Shown in pieces: positions 47,822-57,093 of a stretch of 64,000 bases of DNA; positions within the stretch are counted from its first letter, which is position 1; the number at the start of each line of letters is the position of its first letter. Source of the DNA: Cyanobium sp. PCC 7001 (GTDB taxonomy: Bacteria > Cyanobacteriota > Cyanobacteriia > PCC-6307 > Cyanobiaceae); contig NZ_DS990556.1 in NCBI RefSeq assembly GCF_000155635.1, positions 1,171,051 to 1,235,050 of the forward strand, written 5' to 3'. The position numbers and the translations under genes were made by a program. The notes under the pieces were generated by a model. It saw nothing but the letters and a program-made list of their open reading frames with translations, was not told the origin of the DNA and searched no databases.

Positions 47822-48919
47822 TCAGCTCCGAATGGGAAGGACAGCGGCAGGCCCGGGGGCCGGCAGGGAGGGCGCCGACGGCGCCAGGGAGAGACCGAAC
47901 TGGCCGGCCAGCAGGGCCACCAGCAGGGCGGCGCCCAACTGGTGGGCGATGGTGACCGCGGGCACGGTGAGACCCAGCCGCAGGGTGACAACGCCCAGGG
48001 CGATCTGGAGCACCACCAGGGCGCCGGCGGCCACGGCCAGGGCCCGCCCAGACCGGCTCTGGCCCGGCAGCACGATCCCCAAGGGGGCCAGGAGCAGCAG
48101 GGAGGCACCGGCGCCGCTGGCGAGGCGCCGGTGCAGGGCCAGCAGGTTGCAGCCCTGCCCCGAAGCCAGACACTGCTCGGCCGCCCAGTGGCTGGCCATC
48201 CAGCCGCCGAGCAGGCACTGGGCCATCACAAGGGCCAGCGCCAGCAGCAGGGCCAGCCGCCACAACCGCCGCCAAAACCTTTGCCCGATCGGGACAAGCT
48301 CAAGCTTGCCGGCAGGGCTGCCGGGAAGGTCTCCCTGTCGGATGGTGTGAGGGCTGGGGTGACGGCCCGCCTGACGGCGCAGGATCTGATGGACAGCACT
48401 GATCAGAGCCAGCAGGGTGAGGGCCGCGGCGAGATGGGCCGTCACCAGACTGGAGGCCAGCAGCCGGGTCACCGTGAGGGCCCCGAGGCCGCCCTGCACC
48501 GCCACCAGGGCCAGGGCCCCGCAGGCGATCCAGGGCAGCCAGTGCGGCAGGCGACGGCGCCCCAGCACGCTGGCCGCGGCCATCACCAGCAGGGCCATGC
48601 CCACCACGAAGGCATCGAGGCGGTGAAACCACTCCAGAAACACCTGCAGGTTCATCTGTCGGCCCGGCAGCAGGGCGCCGTAACACAGGGGCCAATCGGG
48701 ACAGGCCAGGCCGGCCTGCATGACCCGGGTGGCACCGCCGATCACCACCAGGATCACCAGGGCCACCACCAGGTGACCGCTGAGACGGGAGATCCGGCCC
48801 AGCAGGGCGCCGTCCTCGGAGCCTGAATCAGGACCCGAACCGGGCGGTGGGGACGCAGGACGGGTGCTGGCGGCCAGGGGCGCACGAGGGCGTGGGGATG
48901 GCCAGAGGCCTGCTCGCAT
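47822..48919 (-). CDS. ctaA: heme A synthase (COX15/CtaA family)
   Basis: Oxidises heme O to heme A. About eight membrane helices with the paired His motifs in EWFHRLDAFV, TAHLAAALTL, ALHRRLASG and IAHQLGAAL. Also conserved are GGATRVMQAGLACPDWPLCYG with a Cys pair. The N-terminal 40 residues are Pro/Ser-rich. 365 residues from ATG 48919. Divergent from ctaC. Confidence 0.95.
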   Translation of the reverse strand: MRAGLWPSPRPRAPLAASTRPASPPPGSGPDSGSEDGALLGRISRLSGHLVVALVILVVIGGATRVMQAGLACPDWPLCYGALLPGRQMNLQVFLEWFHRLDAFVVGMALLVMAAASVLGRRRLPHWLPWIACGALALVAVQGGLGALTVTRLLASSLVTAHLAAALTLLALISAVHQILRRQAGRHPSPHTIRQGDLPGSPAGKLELVPIGQRFWRRLWRLALLLALALVMAQCLLGGWMASHWAAEQCLASGQGCNLLALHRRLASGAGASLLLLAPLGIVLPGQSRSGRALAVAAGALVVLQIALGVVTLRLGLTVPAVTIAHQLGAALLVALLAGQFGLSLAPSAPSLPAPGPAAVLPIRS

Positions 48920-49133
48920 CGGGCCGGAAGTCCCAGGGTGGCTGCACGGTAGCGATGGCGGCTGGGGCCATGGATGAGGATTCGCTCACATCCGGAATTC
49001 GCAACATTCACGCCGTCTGTATCAACCGCAGGCGCAACGATTGGTTGATCCGGCTCATCAGCCACCAAGCTGCGACGATTCCTCGCAATTGCCTGGCCCT
49101 GCCCATAGGCTGATCGGAAGTAGTTCCAGATCT
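48920..49133. promoter_or_regulatory. shared control region between ctaA-ctaB cluster and ctaCDE
   Basis: These 214 bases separate two divergent gene clusters needed for the same oxidase, so both promoters must lie here. A rightward reading frame runs through (49041 on) but the residues before GTG 49134 look non-coding. No clear -35/-10 or operator was recognised. Confidence 0.5.
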
Positions 49134-50012
49134 GTGCAGATCCGCGCTGCCCTCACCACGGCACTGGCCACCACAGGGCTTGTGGGAACAGGGCTTCTTG
49201 TGGGAACGCGGGTGAACCTGCTGCCGGTGGAAGCCAGCAGCAACGCCTCCACCTATGACTCACTTTTTAAGGTTTTATTCAGCATTGGCACGATGCTCTT
49301 TCTGGGCATCCTGATCGTGGTGGTCTACAGCCTGGTGCGCTTCCGCCGCCCCGTGGGTGACAGTGGTGATGGCCCGGCGATTGAAGGCAACCTCCCCCTC
49401 GAAATCGTCTGGACAGCGATACCGGCGGTCGTGATCTTGTTTGTTGGTATCTACAGCTACGACATCTACGAGCGCATGGGCGGCATGGCACCGCTGATGG
49501 ATCACACCACCATGCATGAGGCCGCAATGCATGAGGCTGCCATGCATCACTCCGCCATGCCCGCCTCGGCCGCACCGGACAGCCAGGCCGGCGAGCGGAT
49601 CTGGGGTGGCATCGGCCCAGCCGCCGCCGCGGATCGGAACGGCGGAGCCGCAGCCGCCTCCCTGCCGGTGGACGTGACCGCGATGCAGTTCGCCTTCATC
49701 TTCCACTATCCAGAGGGTGACATCACCAGCGGTGAGCTGCATGTGCCCCTGGGGCAGCCCGTGGAGCTGCGGATGCAGGCCCGCGACGTGATCCATGCCT
49801 TCTGGGTTCCCCAGTTCCGGCTGAAGCAGGACGTGATCCCCGGGCAGACCACCCGCCTCTCCTTCACGGCCACCCGCGCCGGCACCTACCCGATCGTCTG
49901 CGCCGAACTCTGCGGCGCGTATCACGGAGGCATGCGCTCCAACGTGGTGGTGCATGAACCGGAGGCCTTCGAGGCCTGGCGGCTGCAGAACGCTCCAGCC
50001 ACCACCACCTGA
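49134..50012 (+). CDS. ctaC: cytochrome c oxidase subunit II
   Basis: CuA-bearing subunit of the aa3-type oxidase. A signal/anchor is followed by two membrane helices (FKVLFSIGTMLFLGILIVVV and IVWTAIPAVVILFVGIYSY) and a cupredoxin domain. The CuA ligands lie in CAELCGAYHGGM, with an earlier His in VIHAFWVPQF. Between helix 2 and the cupredoxin is a Met/His-rich loop with two HEAAM units. GTG 49134 is inferred as the start; 292 residues. Confidence 0.95.
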   Translation: MQIRAALTTALATTGLVGTGLLVGTRVNLLPVEASSNASTYDSLFKVLFSIGTMLFLGILIVVVYSLVRFRRPVGDSGDGPAIEGNLPLEIVWTAIPAVVILFVGIYSYDIYERMGGMAPLMDHTTMHEAAMHEAAMHHSAMPASAAPDSQAGERIWGGIGPAAAADRNGGAAAASLPVDVTAMQFAFIFHYPEGDITSGELHVPLGQPVELRMQARDVIHAFWVPQFRLKQDVIPGQTTRLSFTATRAGTYPIVCAELCGAYHGGMRSNVVVHEPEAFEAWRLQNAPATTT

Positions 50013-50050
50013 CTGCTGTCCCCGCTCGCCGCCACCGCCACCCCCGATCC

Positions 50051-51673
50051 ATGACCCTTGCCAGTCCGAGTCCTTTCCCCGAGGGCCTGCAGCCCACAGG
50101 CTGGCTGCGCTACTTCAGCTTCAGCCTCGATCACAAGGTGATCGGGCTTCAGTATCTGGTCTGCGGTTTTCTCTTCTATCTGGTCGGAGGCCTGCTGGCC
50201 GGTGTGATCCGCACCGAGCTGGTCAGTCCGATGGCCGATTTCGTCAGCCGCGACACCTACAACGAAGTGCTCACCCTGCACGGCACGGTGATGATCTTCC
50301 TGTGGATCGTGCCCGTGGTCAACGGAGGCTTCGGCAATTATCTGATCCCCTTCTACGTGGGGGCCCGTGACATGGCCTTTCCGCGCCTCAACGCGGTGGC
50401 CTTCTGGATGATCCCTCCCGCGGGCATCCTGCTGATCAGCAGCTATTTCCTCGCCGGTGCCGCGGCCCAGTCCGGCTGGACGGCCTATCCGCCCCTGAGC
50501 CTCACCACCCCGGCCGCCGGCCAGGTGGTGTGGATCCTCAGCGTGCTGCTGCTGGGAGGCAGCTCCATCTTCGGGGCCGTGAACTTCATCGCCACGGTGC
50601 TGAAGCTCAGAAGGCCTGGCCTCAAGCTGATGCAGTTGCCGATGTACTGCTGGGCCATGCTCGGCACCAGCCTGCTGGTGGTGCTCTCCACCCCGGTGCT
50701 GGCGGGGGTGCTGATCCTGCTGAGCTTCGACATCATCGCCCACACGGGCTTCTTCAATCCCTCCATGGGGGGCAACGTGGTGGTGTACCAGCACCTGTTC
50801 TGGTTCTATTCCCATCCGGCCGTCTACATCATGGTGCTGCCGGCCTTCGGACTGGTGAGCGAGATCCTGCCGGTGCATGCCCGCAAGCCTCTCTTCGGCT
50901 ACACCACGATGGTGTATTCGATCATGGCCATCGTGTTCCTAGGCCTGATCGTGTGGGCCCACCACATGTTCACCAGCGGCACACCCCCCTGGATGCGCCT
51001 GTTCTTCACGATTGCCACCTCCTTCATCGCCGTACCCACGGGCATCAAGTTCTTCAACTGGATCGCCACGCTGTGGGGAGGCAAGATCGCTCTGAACTCG
51101 GCGATGCTGTTCTCGTGCGGCTTCATCCTCAACTTCGTGTTCGGAGGCATCACCGGCATCACCCTGGCCCAGGTGCCATTCGACATCCACGTGCATGACA
51201 CCTACTACGTGGTGGGGCATTTCCACTACATCGTCTACGGAGGCACGGTGTTCGTGATCTTTGCCTCCCTGTATCACTGGTATCCCAAATTCACCGGGAG
51301 GATGCTGAACGAAGATCTGGGCCGGCTCCACTTCGTGCTCACCCTGATCGGCTTTCAGCTGTGCTTCCTTCCCCAGCACTGGCTGGGGCTCAACGGCATG
51401 CCCCGTCGGGTGGCGGAATACGACCCGGCCTTCACCACCCTCAACCAGGTGAGCAGCGTGGGGGCGCTGATCATGGCGATCAGCACCGTTCCCCTGTTGA
51501 TCAATGTGGTGCTCACCGCCATCCGGGGACCTCTGGCCGGCGACAATCCCTGGAACGCCCTCACCCCCGAATGGCTCACCAGCTCCCCGCCGCCGGTGGA
51601 GAACTGGGTGGGTGAAGCCCCCCTCGTCACCGAGCCCTACGGCTACGGCACCGCAGCGAAGACCCAGCCATGA
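50051..51673 (+). CDS. ctaD: cytochrome c oxidase subunit I
   Basis: Catalytic subunit holding heme a and the heme a3-CuB centre. About twelve membrane helices over 540 residues. Key His are in TLHGTVMIFLW, FWFYSHPAVYIMVLP, WAHHMFTSG and HFHYIVYGG. The YSHPAVY segment carries the cross-linked His-Tyr region typical of A-type oxidases. It overlaps ctaE by 4 nt. Confidence 0.98.
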   Translation: MTLASPSPFPEGLQPTGWLRYFSFSLDHKVIGLQYLVCGFLFYLVGGLLAGVIRTELVSPMADFVSRDTYNEVLTLHGTVMIFLWIVPVVNGGFGNYLIPFYVGARDMAFPRLNAVAFWMIPPAGILLISSYFLAGAAAQSGWTAYPPLSLTTPAAGQVVWILSVLLLGGSSIFGAVNFIATVLKLRRPGLKLMQLPMYCWAMLGTSLLVVLSTPVLAGVLILLSFDIIAHTGFFNPSMGGNVVVYQHLFWFYSHPAVYIMVLPAFGLVSEILPVHARKPLFGYTTMVYSIMAIVFLGLIVWAHHMFTSGTPPWMRLFFTIATSFIAVPTGIKFFNWIATLWGGKIALNSAMLFSCGFILNFVFGGITGITLAQVPFDIHVHDTYYVVGHFHYIVYGGTVFVIFASLYHWYPKFTGRMLNEDLGRLHFVLTLIGFQLCFLPQHWLGLNGMPRRVAEYDPAFTTLNQVSSVGALIMAISTVPLLINVVLTAIRGPLAGDNPWNALTPEWLTSSPPPVENWVGEAPLVTEPYGYGTAAKTQP

Positions 51674-52287
51674 CGCTCACCAACTCCTCCGAAACCGCCC
51701 TCGAGGCCACGCTGCAACCAGCGGCTGCCGAGCATGCCAGCGATCATCACGCCGACCTGCGCATGTTCGGCCTCACCACCTTCCTGGTGGCCGATGGCAT
51801 GACCTTCGCAGGCTTCTTCGCCGCTTACCTCACCTTCCGCGCGGTCAATCCCCTGCCGGAAGGCAACAACTACGAGCTGGAGCTGCTGCTCCCAACGATC
51901 AACACAGTGCTGCTGCTGGTGAGCAGTTTCACCTTCCACCGCGCCGGTCGCGAGATCCGGGCCGACCGGCCGAAGGCCTGCCGCAACTGGCTTCTGCTCA
52001 CGGCGGCCCTGGGGGCCACCTTCCTGGCCGGCCAGATGGTGGAGTACTTCAGCCTGCCGTTCGGCCTCACGGAACACCTGTTCGCCAGCACCTTCTATGC
52101 CCTCACCGGCTTCCATGGCCTGCACGTGACCCTCGGTGTGATCTGCATCGCGATCGTGGCCCTGCAGTGCAGGAGCGGCGGCAGGATCACCGCGGCGAAC
52201 CACTTCGGTCTGGAGGCTGCCGAGCTCTACTGGCACTTCGTGGATGGCATCTGGGTGGTGCTGTACGGCCTGCTCTACGTCCTCTGA
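51670..52287 (+). CDS. ctaE: cytochrome c oxidase subunit III
   Basis: Structural subunit of the aa3 oxidase with about five membrane helices. Recognised by LRMFGLTTFLVADGMTFAGF, TGFHGLHVTLGVICI and the C-terminal EAAELYWHFVDGIWVVLY. 205 residues. ATGA overlap with ctaD. Confidence 0.97.
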   Translation: MTLTNSSETALEATLQPAAAEHASDHHADLRMFGLTTFLVADGMTFAGFFAAYLTFRAVNPLPEGNNYELELLLPTINTVLLLVSSFTFHRAGREIRADRPKACRNWLLLTAALGATFLAGQMVEYFSLPFGLTEHLFASTFYALTGFHGLHVTLGVICIAIVALQCRSGGRITAANHFGLEAAELYWHFVDGIWVVLYGLLYVL

Positions 52288-52358
52288 ACCTGAGGTGCCC
52301 AACCGAGTGGCCCGAGCGAGGTACCAGACCAGGGGCTTCGAATGGCCTGCCCAGTTGC

Positions 52359-52388
52359 TTGCCGACAGCCCGGCGCCCTGTGCACAAT
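52359..52388 (+). promoter_or_regulatory. possible promoter for the cyAbrB gene
   Basis: TTGCCG (52359-52364) and CACAAT (52383-52388) are separated by 18 nt and lie 33 nt before ATG 52422. Both deviate from consensus, so this is only a candidate. Confidence 0.3.
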
Positions 52389-52421
52389 CGCAGTATCGAT
52401 GTGTTCCGCGGATCTCCTGCC

Positions 52422-52907
52422 ATGGCTCCCAGTAGTGGAGGCGGTCCCGGCGGGATGCTGGAAGGCCAGGCCCTGCTCGACAAGGCCCGGGCCCTCAGCA
52501 ACCAGCCGGAGGACCAGATCGCACGGGCCTGTGGGTATGTGGGCCCCAGCGGCAGGGTGCTGCGCAAGAGCTTCTACCGGGCCCTGGTGGCCGCCAAGGG
52601 CTACCCGATGCCGGAGGCCGCCGCCGGGCGCAGCGATCGGGGCGGTGGTCCGGGGAAGGGTCGCCAGGCCGAGTTCCGCACGCGGGTGCATGGCAACGGC
52701 AACCTGTTGATCGGCCACGCCTACACCCGCCGCCTAGGCCTGGAACCGGGCCAGGAATTCCGGATCGAGCTGCGGCGTGAGACCGGCTCGATCTGGCTCC
52801 TCCCCCTGGAGGAGTCCGGCGACCAGGATTCCGGTGTCCCTGACGCCGAGAACGAGAACGACTCAACCACCGTGGAGCGCCCCGCAGACGGGCACTCCGC
52901 CGGCTAG
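52422..52907 (+). CDS. AbrB family transcriptional regulator (cyAbrB)
   Basis: Cyanobacterial AbrB-like DNA-binding protein, a family implicated in carbon/nitrogen and redox regulation. It has a conserved N-terminal module (LEGQALLDKARALSNQPEDQ, then GYVGPSGRVLRKSFYRALV) and a C-terminal AbrB-type DNA-binding half (TRVHGNGNLLIGHAYTRRLG). The tail is acidic and disordered. 161 residues. It follows ctaE by 134 nt. Confidence 0.9.
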   Translation: MAPSSGGGPGGMLEGQALLDKARALSNQPEDQIARACGYVGPSGRVLRKSFYRALVAAKGYPMPEAAAGRSDRGGGPGKGRQAEFRTRVHGNGNLLIGHAYTRRLGLEPGQEFRIELRRETGSIWLLPLEESGDQDSGVPDAENENDSTTVERPADGHSAG

Positions 52908-52943
52908 CCGTCCCCCGCGCTCAGCCAGCTCCTGGCGCCTGGT

Positions 52944-53525
52944 CTAGCCCTCTGGCTCGGCCGGGGTGGCCGGCAGGTGGAAACTGGCGCTGAAACTGAG
53001 CAGATCCAGCCCGCTGAACAGGAAGCTGATACCCACCAGCAGGCCGAGCACGCGCACCAGCACCTCGCCCGGGAGGGTGAGGATGAGTCCACCCAGCACC
53101 AGCGTCACCGCGCCATTCACCAGCCCCCAGCCCCAGCCCCGGATCCGCCGGTGAGCCAGGGACACCAGCAGCGCCACCACCCCCTCCACCAGAAACACCA
53201 GGCCGATGGCCAGGGCCAGGGCCGCGATCGGAGCTGCCGCCTGGCCAGGGCCGGCCCCCAGCTGCAGCAGCATCGACAGGCCGGCCACCAGAAACAGGGT
53301 GGACACCACCAGGCGCCAGAAGGCGAGCCAGCGACCCAGCAGGCGGGCGCGCATCAGGTTGTTGATCCAGCCGAACAGACCACCCACCAGAAACACCACC
53401 GCCACCATGGCAGTGACCCACACCGAGGCCGCCAGGGGAAAGAGCAGGGCCAGGATGCCCAGCACCAGCATGAGCAGACCTTCAAAAAGGGTGAAAGTCC
53501 GCAGGGATGCCGTGTCGGTGGCCAT
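52944..53525 (-). CDS. HdeD-family (DUF308) membrane protein
   Basis: A 193-residue protein with six predicted membrane helices in a repeat arrangement: TLFEGLLMLVLGILALLFP opens the family fold, with AIGLVFLVEGVVALLVSL and ILTLPGEVLVRVLGLLVGIS later. HdeD in enterobacteria is tied to acid resistance; its cyanobacterial role is unknown. ATG 53525 is chosen; further starts at 53540 and 53579 exist. Confidence 0.85.
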   Translation of the reverse strand: MATDTASLRTFTLFEGLLMLVLGILALLFPLAASVWVTAMVAVVFLVGGLFGWINNLMRARLLGRWLAFWRLVVSTLFLVAGLSMLLQLGAGPGQAAAPIAALALAIGLVFLVEGVVALLVSLAHRRIRGWGWGLVNGAVTLVLGGLILTLPGEVLVRVLGLLVGISFLFSGLDLLSFSASFHLPATPAEPEG

Positions 53526-53566
53526 GCCAAGCGGGCCCATGGCGCTGCTGCAGTGCAATCTTGACC

Positions 53567-54226
53567 CTAGGCCTGCCAACCGTGTTCGGCCAGCCAGGCC
53601 GCATCGAGGCTCTGGCCGCCCCGGGCACCCCCCCCCAGCAGCCGCTCGGTGTACTTGGCGAGCAGATCCGCCTCCAGATTGACGCCATCACCGGCCCGCA
53701 GGTGCTGGAGGGTGGTCTCCTCCCAGGTGTGGGGGATCACGGCCACCCAGAAGCTCACACCTTCGGCGCTGCAGCCTGCCACGGTGAGGCTGATGCCGTT
53801 CACCGCCACGCTGGCCTTGTCGCACACATAGCGGCCATAGGCGGGATCCTGCCAGGCCAGCTCCAGCCGCCACGACGCGCTCTCCCGCGTGATCGCCTGC
53901 ACGGTGCCGAGGCCATCGACATGGCCGCTCACCAGGTGCCCCCCCAGGCGGTCGGCCAGCCGCAGGGCGGGCTCCAGATTCACGGGGGCCCGGCGGTCCG
54001 CCCGGGCGGCCAGGGTGCTGCGCCGCAGGGTCTCCTCGCTCACGGCGGCGCGGAAGCCATCGTGCAGCCGTTCCGCCACCGTGAGGCACACGCCGTCCAC
54101 CGCCACGCTCTCCCCCAGCTGCAGGCCCTCAGGCCCCCAGCCGCCGGCTCCGGCCCGCCAGCGCAGCCGCACGCCCCCAGGGGAGCGCTCGATCGTGCCC
54201 ATGGCCTGCACCAGTCCGGTGAACAT
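53567..54226 (-). CDS. ribE: riboflavin synthase, alpha chain
   Basis: Dismutates two lumazines to riboflavin. The start MFTGLVQAMGTIE is diagnostic. Two lumazine-binding repeats each have a GESVAVDGVCLTV / KASVAVNGISLTV block, with GHLVSGHVDGLG between. 219 residues. It faces away from the BFN gene (67-nt gap). Confidence 0.96.
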   Translation of the reverse strand: MFTGLVQAMGTIERSPGGVRLRWRAGAGGWGPEGLQLGESVAVDGVCLTVAERLHDGFRAAVSEETLRRSTLAARADRRAPVNLEPALRLADRLGGHLVSGHVDGLGTVQAITRESASWRLELAWQDPAYGRYVCDKASVAVNGISLTVAGCSAEGVSFWVAVIPHTWEETTLQHLRAGDGVNLEADLLAKYTERLLGGGARGGQSLDAAWLAEHGWQA

Positions 54227-54293
54227 CCGCGCGTCATGGCCTGCTGGCCATAATCGGGCACAGGCGCACACCTGCCGAACGGCGGAGCTGACC

Positions 54294-54917
54294 ATGGTGG
54301 AAATGCGCGTCGCCGGCATCGCCCTCGATGCAGCCAGCCGCAGCCCGATCGTGCTGCTGCGCGATCCCTCCGGCCGCCGCCAGGTGCCGATCTGGATCGA
54401 TCAGGCACAGGCCCAGAACATCCTGGCCGGCCTCGGACAGGACACGCCGCCGCGCCCCCTGAGCCACGACCTGATGGTGGCGCTGCTGGAGGCCGGTGGC
54501 CTGCGGCTCGAGCGGGTGGTCATCCATGCCATCGAGGACAACACCTTCCGTGCCGCCCTGAAGCTGCGCAGCGGCGAGAACGGCAAGGAGCGCAGCCTGG
54601 AGCTCGATGCGCGCCCCAGCGATGCCATCGCCCTGGCGGTGCGCACCGACAGTCCGATCTGGATGCTGGAGGAGGTGGTGGCCGACGCCTCGATTCCGGT
54701 GGACGCCGAAGCGGACGCCGCCGACCAGGAGCACTTCCGCCGCTTCCTCGACAAGGTGAGCCCGGCCGACCTGGTGCGCCACCTCTCCCAGGCTCGGCCC
54801 GAGGATCCGGACGCCGCCGCCGAGGAGGGGAAGAACAACAACGAGGACAACGAAGACGAGGACCAGCAGGACAACAGGGCCGACCCGGATGCCGACACGC
54901 CCCGTGAGCCCGGCTAG
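54294..54917 (+). CDS. bifunctional nuclease-domain (DUF151/BFN) protein
   Basis: Conserved protein with a BFN domain over the first 150 residues (SPIVLLRDPSGRRQVPIWID and LDARPSDAIALAVRTDSPIW). Plant BFN has nuclease activity, but bacterial roles are unclear. The last 40 residues form an acidic, Asn/Glu/Asp-rich disordered tail. 207 residues. The end overlaps the next gene by 29 nt. Confidence 0.88.
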   Translation: MVEMRVAGIALDAASRSPIVLLRDPSGRRQVPIWIDQAQAQNILAGLGQDTPPRPLSHDLMVALLEAGGLRLERVVIHAIEDNTFRAALKLRSGENGKERSLELDARPSDAIALAVRTDSPIWMLEEVVADASIPVDAEADAADQEHFRRFLDKVSPADLVRHLSQARPEDPDAAAEEGKNNNEDNEDEDQQDNRADPDADTPREPG

Positions 54918-56052
54918 GCGTCCTTTCGGGGACGGACCGCCGGTTTCGGCCTTCACCCTCGGCACGATGCGGGCGCTGGAGAGCCCGGCCCAGATGGAGG
55001 CGGTGCTGCGGGCGGCCCTGGGCGCCGGCATCAACCATCTGGAAACCGCACCGGCCTATGGCCCGGCCGAACCGTTCCTGGGGCAGGCCTTGCGCCACCT
55101 GCAGCGCGAGGGCCTGGAGCCGGAGGGTGGCTGGCTGATCACCAGCAAGATCCTGCCCGGCTGTGATCTGCCCAGCGGCCAGGAGCAGCTGCGGGCCAGC
55201 CTGCGGCGGCTGGGAGTGCCCCGGCTGCACGGGCTGGCGGTGCATGGGCTCAACACCCCGGAGCACCTGGCCTGGGTGCAGCACGGCCCCGGGGGCGAGC
55301 TGCTGCGCTGGGCCCTGGACAACACCCTGGTGAGCCAGGTGGGCTTCACCAGCCACGGCAGTCCCGGCCTGATCGCCGAGGCCCTGGCCACGGGGCGTTT
55401 CCGCTTCTGCGCCCTGCACGTGCATCTGTTCGACCAGACCTGCCTGCCCGTGGCCCGCTCCGCCCTGGAGCGCGGCATCGGGGTGCTGGCCATCTCCCCG
55501 GCCGACAAGGGCGGCCGGCTCTACGACCCGCCCCCCGAGCTGCTGGCTGACTGTGCCCCGTTCCATCCGCTGGAGCTGGCCTACCGCTTCCTGCTGGAGC
55601 AGGGCATCTCCACCCTGAGCCTGGGCGCCGCCATGCCGGCGGATCTGGTCTGGGCGGAGCGGTGGGATGGGGGCGCGCTCGCCTCCGACGGCAGCAACCG
55701 GGCAGCGCTGGAGGAGGCGCTGGAGCGGCTGCGCCAGGCGGCAGCGGAACGGCTGGGCGGCGAGCGCTGCGGACAGTGCCACGCCTGCCTGCCCTGCCCC
55801 AGCGGCGTGCCCATCCCGGCGCTGCTGCGGCTGCGCAACCTGGCCGTGGGCCACGGCATGGTGGGCTACGCCGAGGAGCGCTACAACCTGATCGGCCGGG
55901 CCGGCCACTGGTGGGAAACGCGCAATGCCGCGGCGTGCAACACCTGCGGCGCCTGCCTGCCGCGCTGTCCCCACGAGCTGGCCATTCCCGCCCTGCTTGC
56001 CGACACCCACCGCCGCCTGGCCGCAGCACCGCGCCGGCGCCTCTGGGGCTGA
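54889..56052 (+). CDS. aldo/keto reductase with C-terminal 4Fe-4S ferredoxin-like domain
   Basis: Oxidoreductase of the COG1453-like type. The AKR barrel has GINHLETAPAYG, where Glu replaces the usual tetrad Asp, with Lys in ITSKIL and His in AVHGLN. The C-terminal 100 residues hold CGQCHACLPCP and CNTCGACLPRCP, eight Cys suited to two clusters. 387 residues from ATG 54889; GTG 54904 is also possible. Overlaps the BFN gene by 29 nt. Substrate unknown. Confidence 0.9.
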   Translation: MPTRPVSPARRPFGDGPPVSAFTLGTMRALESPAQMEAVLRAALGAGINHLETAPAYGPAEPFLGQALRHLQREGLEPEGGWLITSKILPGCDLPSGQEQLRASLRRLGVPRLHGLAVHGLNTPEHLAWVQHGPGGELLRWALDNTLVSQVGFTSHGSPGLIAEALATGRFRFCALHVHLFDQTCLPVARSALERGIGVLAISPADKGGRLYDPPPELLADCAPFHPLELAYRFLLEQGISTLSLGAAMPADLVWAERWDGGALASDGSNRAALEEALERLRQAAAERLGGERCGQCHACLPCPSGVPIPALLRLRNLAVGHGMVGYAEERYNLIGRAGHWWETRNAAACNTCGACLPRCPHELAIPALLADTHRRLAAAPRRRLWG

Positions 56053-56055
56053 ACC

Positions 56056-57084
56056 TCAGCCAGCGGGCGAAGGAGCCGCCGCATCCCAGCGGCTCTGCAG
56101 CGCCAGGGCGGCGGCGGCATCGAGCGGCGGCAGGCTCCAGCAGCGCTCCAGCACCCCGGGCTCCGGCAGCAGCAGGCGGGCCACGGGGGCCGGGAAGCGC
56201 GCCACGAGCGGCTGCAGCACGCGGCGCGGCAGGGGCGGCACCCAGCCGGCCCTCAGCAGGGTGTCGAGCAACGGCCCCTCCAGCACCTCGGCCAGCCAGG
56301 CGAGGGGCAGGGGCTCCGTGGCTCCGGCGGGCCGCAGCAGCATCTGCCAGGTGAGGGGAGCTCCGCTGGCGGGGAGCACCACCGCCAGGCGCTGGTCACG
56401 GCGCAGCAGGGGAACGAGGCGGCGCAGGGGCAGCACCGCCGCCTCGGCGTTGCCGCTGAGCACCAGGTTGAGCCCATCGCGATCGTCATGGGCCAGGGCC
56501 TGCAACCGCAGGGCCCTGAGCCTGGCGGGGTCCTCCCCCACCAGGGCCATGCAGACCCGCGGACTGGATGGCAGCACCAGCCGCTGGCGCAGGCTGGGAT
56601 CGAGCAGCAGCCCCCAACCCTCGGAGCCCCGCCGGACCAGATCCGGACGGGAGCGCAGCAGGATCACCCAGGGAGAGAAGGCCCAGGGGAAGGCCACCGG
56701 CGGGGTGGCTTCGGGGCCGAACAGCCGGCTGGCCGGCTTCGCCGCCTCCGCCAGCCGCTCCAGCAGCCGGGGGGCCCCGAGGGGCTGCCAGAGCCCGGCG
56801 GCGGCAGCACCGGCCCAGCCATCGCTGAGCCCCACCAACGCCGGCGGGCCCGGATCCGCCGCGGCCGCCAGCACGGCCGCGGGCTGATCCAGCGGCCGCG
56901 CCCGCCAACCGGCCGGCAGGGCCTTGAACCAGGGGGTGGGGAGGGTGCCGCTGGCGAAGGCCAGGGTTGCCCGGGCGGAGGCTCTGCAGCCCCCGAGCAG
57001 GGGCGGCACACCCACCGCCATGCCCGCGGCGAGGCCCAGCCGCAGCAGCCGGCGGCGGGAGAGGGTCACGGGGGTGAAGACCAT
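56056..57084 (-). CDS. Tat-exported solute-binding-like lipoprotein (PotD-type fold)
   Basis: A 342-residue protein with a twin-arginine signal (SRRRLLRLGLAAGMAVGVPP) and a lipobox-like LLGGC, so probably exported folded and lipid-anchored. The mature region resembles spermidine/putrescine-type binding proteins (ATPPVAFPWAFSPWVILLRS; NLVLSGNAEAAVLPL). No transporter genes are adjacent, so a transport role is uncertain. It is the last gene of the leftward topA run, 9 nt after the UPF0284 gene. Confidence 0.75.
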   Translation of the reverse strand: MVFTPVTLSRRRLLRLGLAAGMAVGVPPLLGGCRASARATLAFASGTLPTPWFKALPAGWRARPLDQPAAVLAAAADPGPPALVGLSDGWAGAAAAGLWQPLGAPRLLERLAEAAKPASRLFGPEATPPVAFPWAFSPWVILLRSRPDLVRRGSEGWGLLLDPSLRQRLVLPSSPRVCMALVGEDPARLRALRLQALAHDDRDGLNLVLSGNAEAAVLPLRRLVPLLRRDQRLAVVLPASGAPLTWQMLLRPAGATEPLPLAWLAEVLEGPLLDTLLRAGWVPPLPRRVLQPLVARFPAPVARLLLPEPGVLERCWSLPPLDAAAALALQSRWDAAAPSPAG

Positions 57085-57093
57085 GGGGCGACC

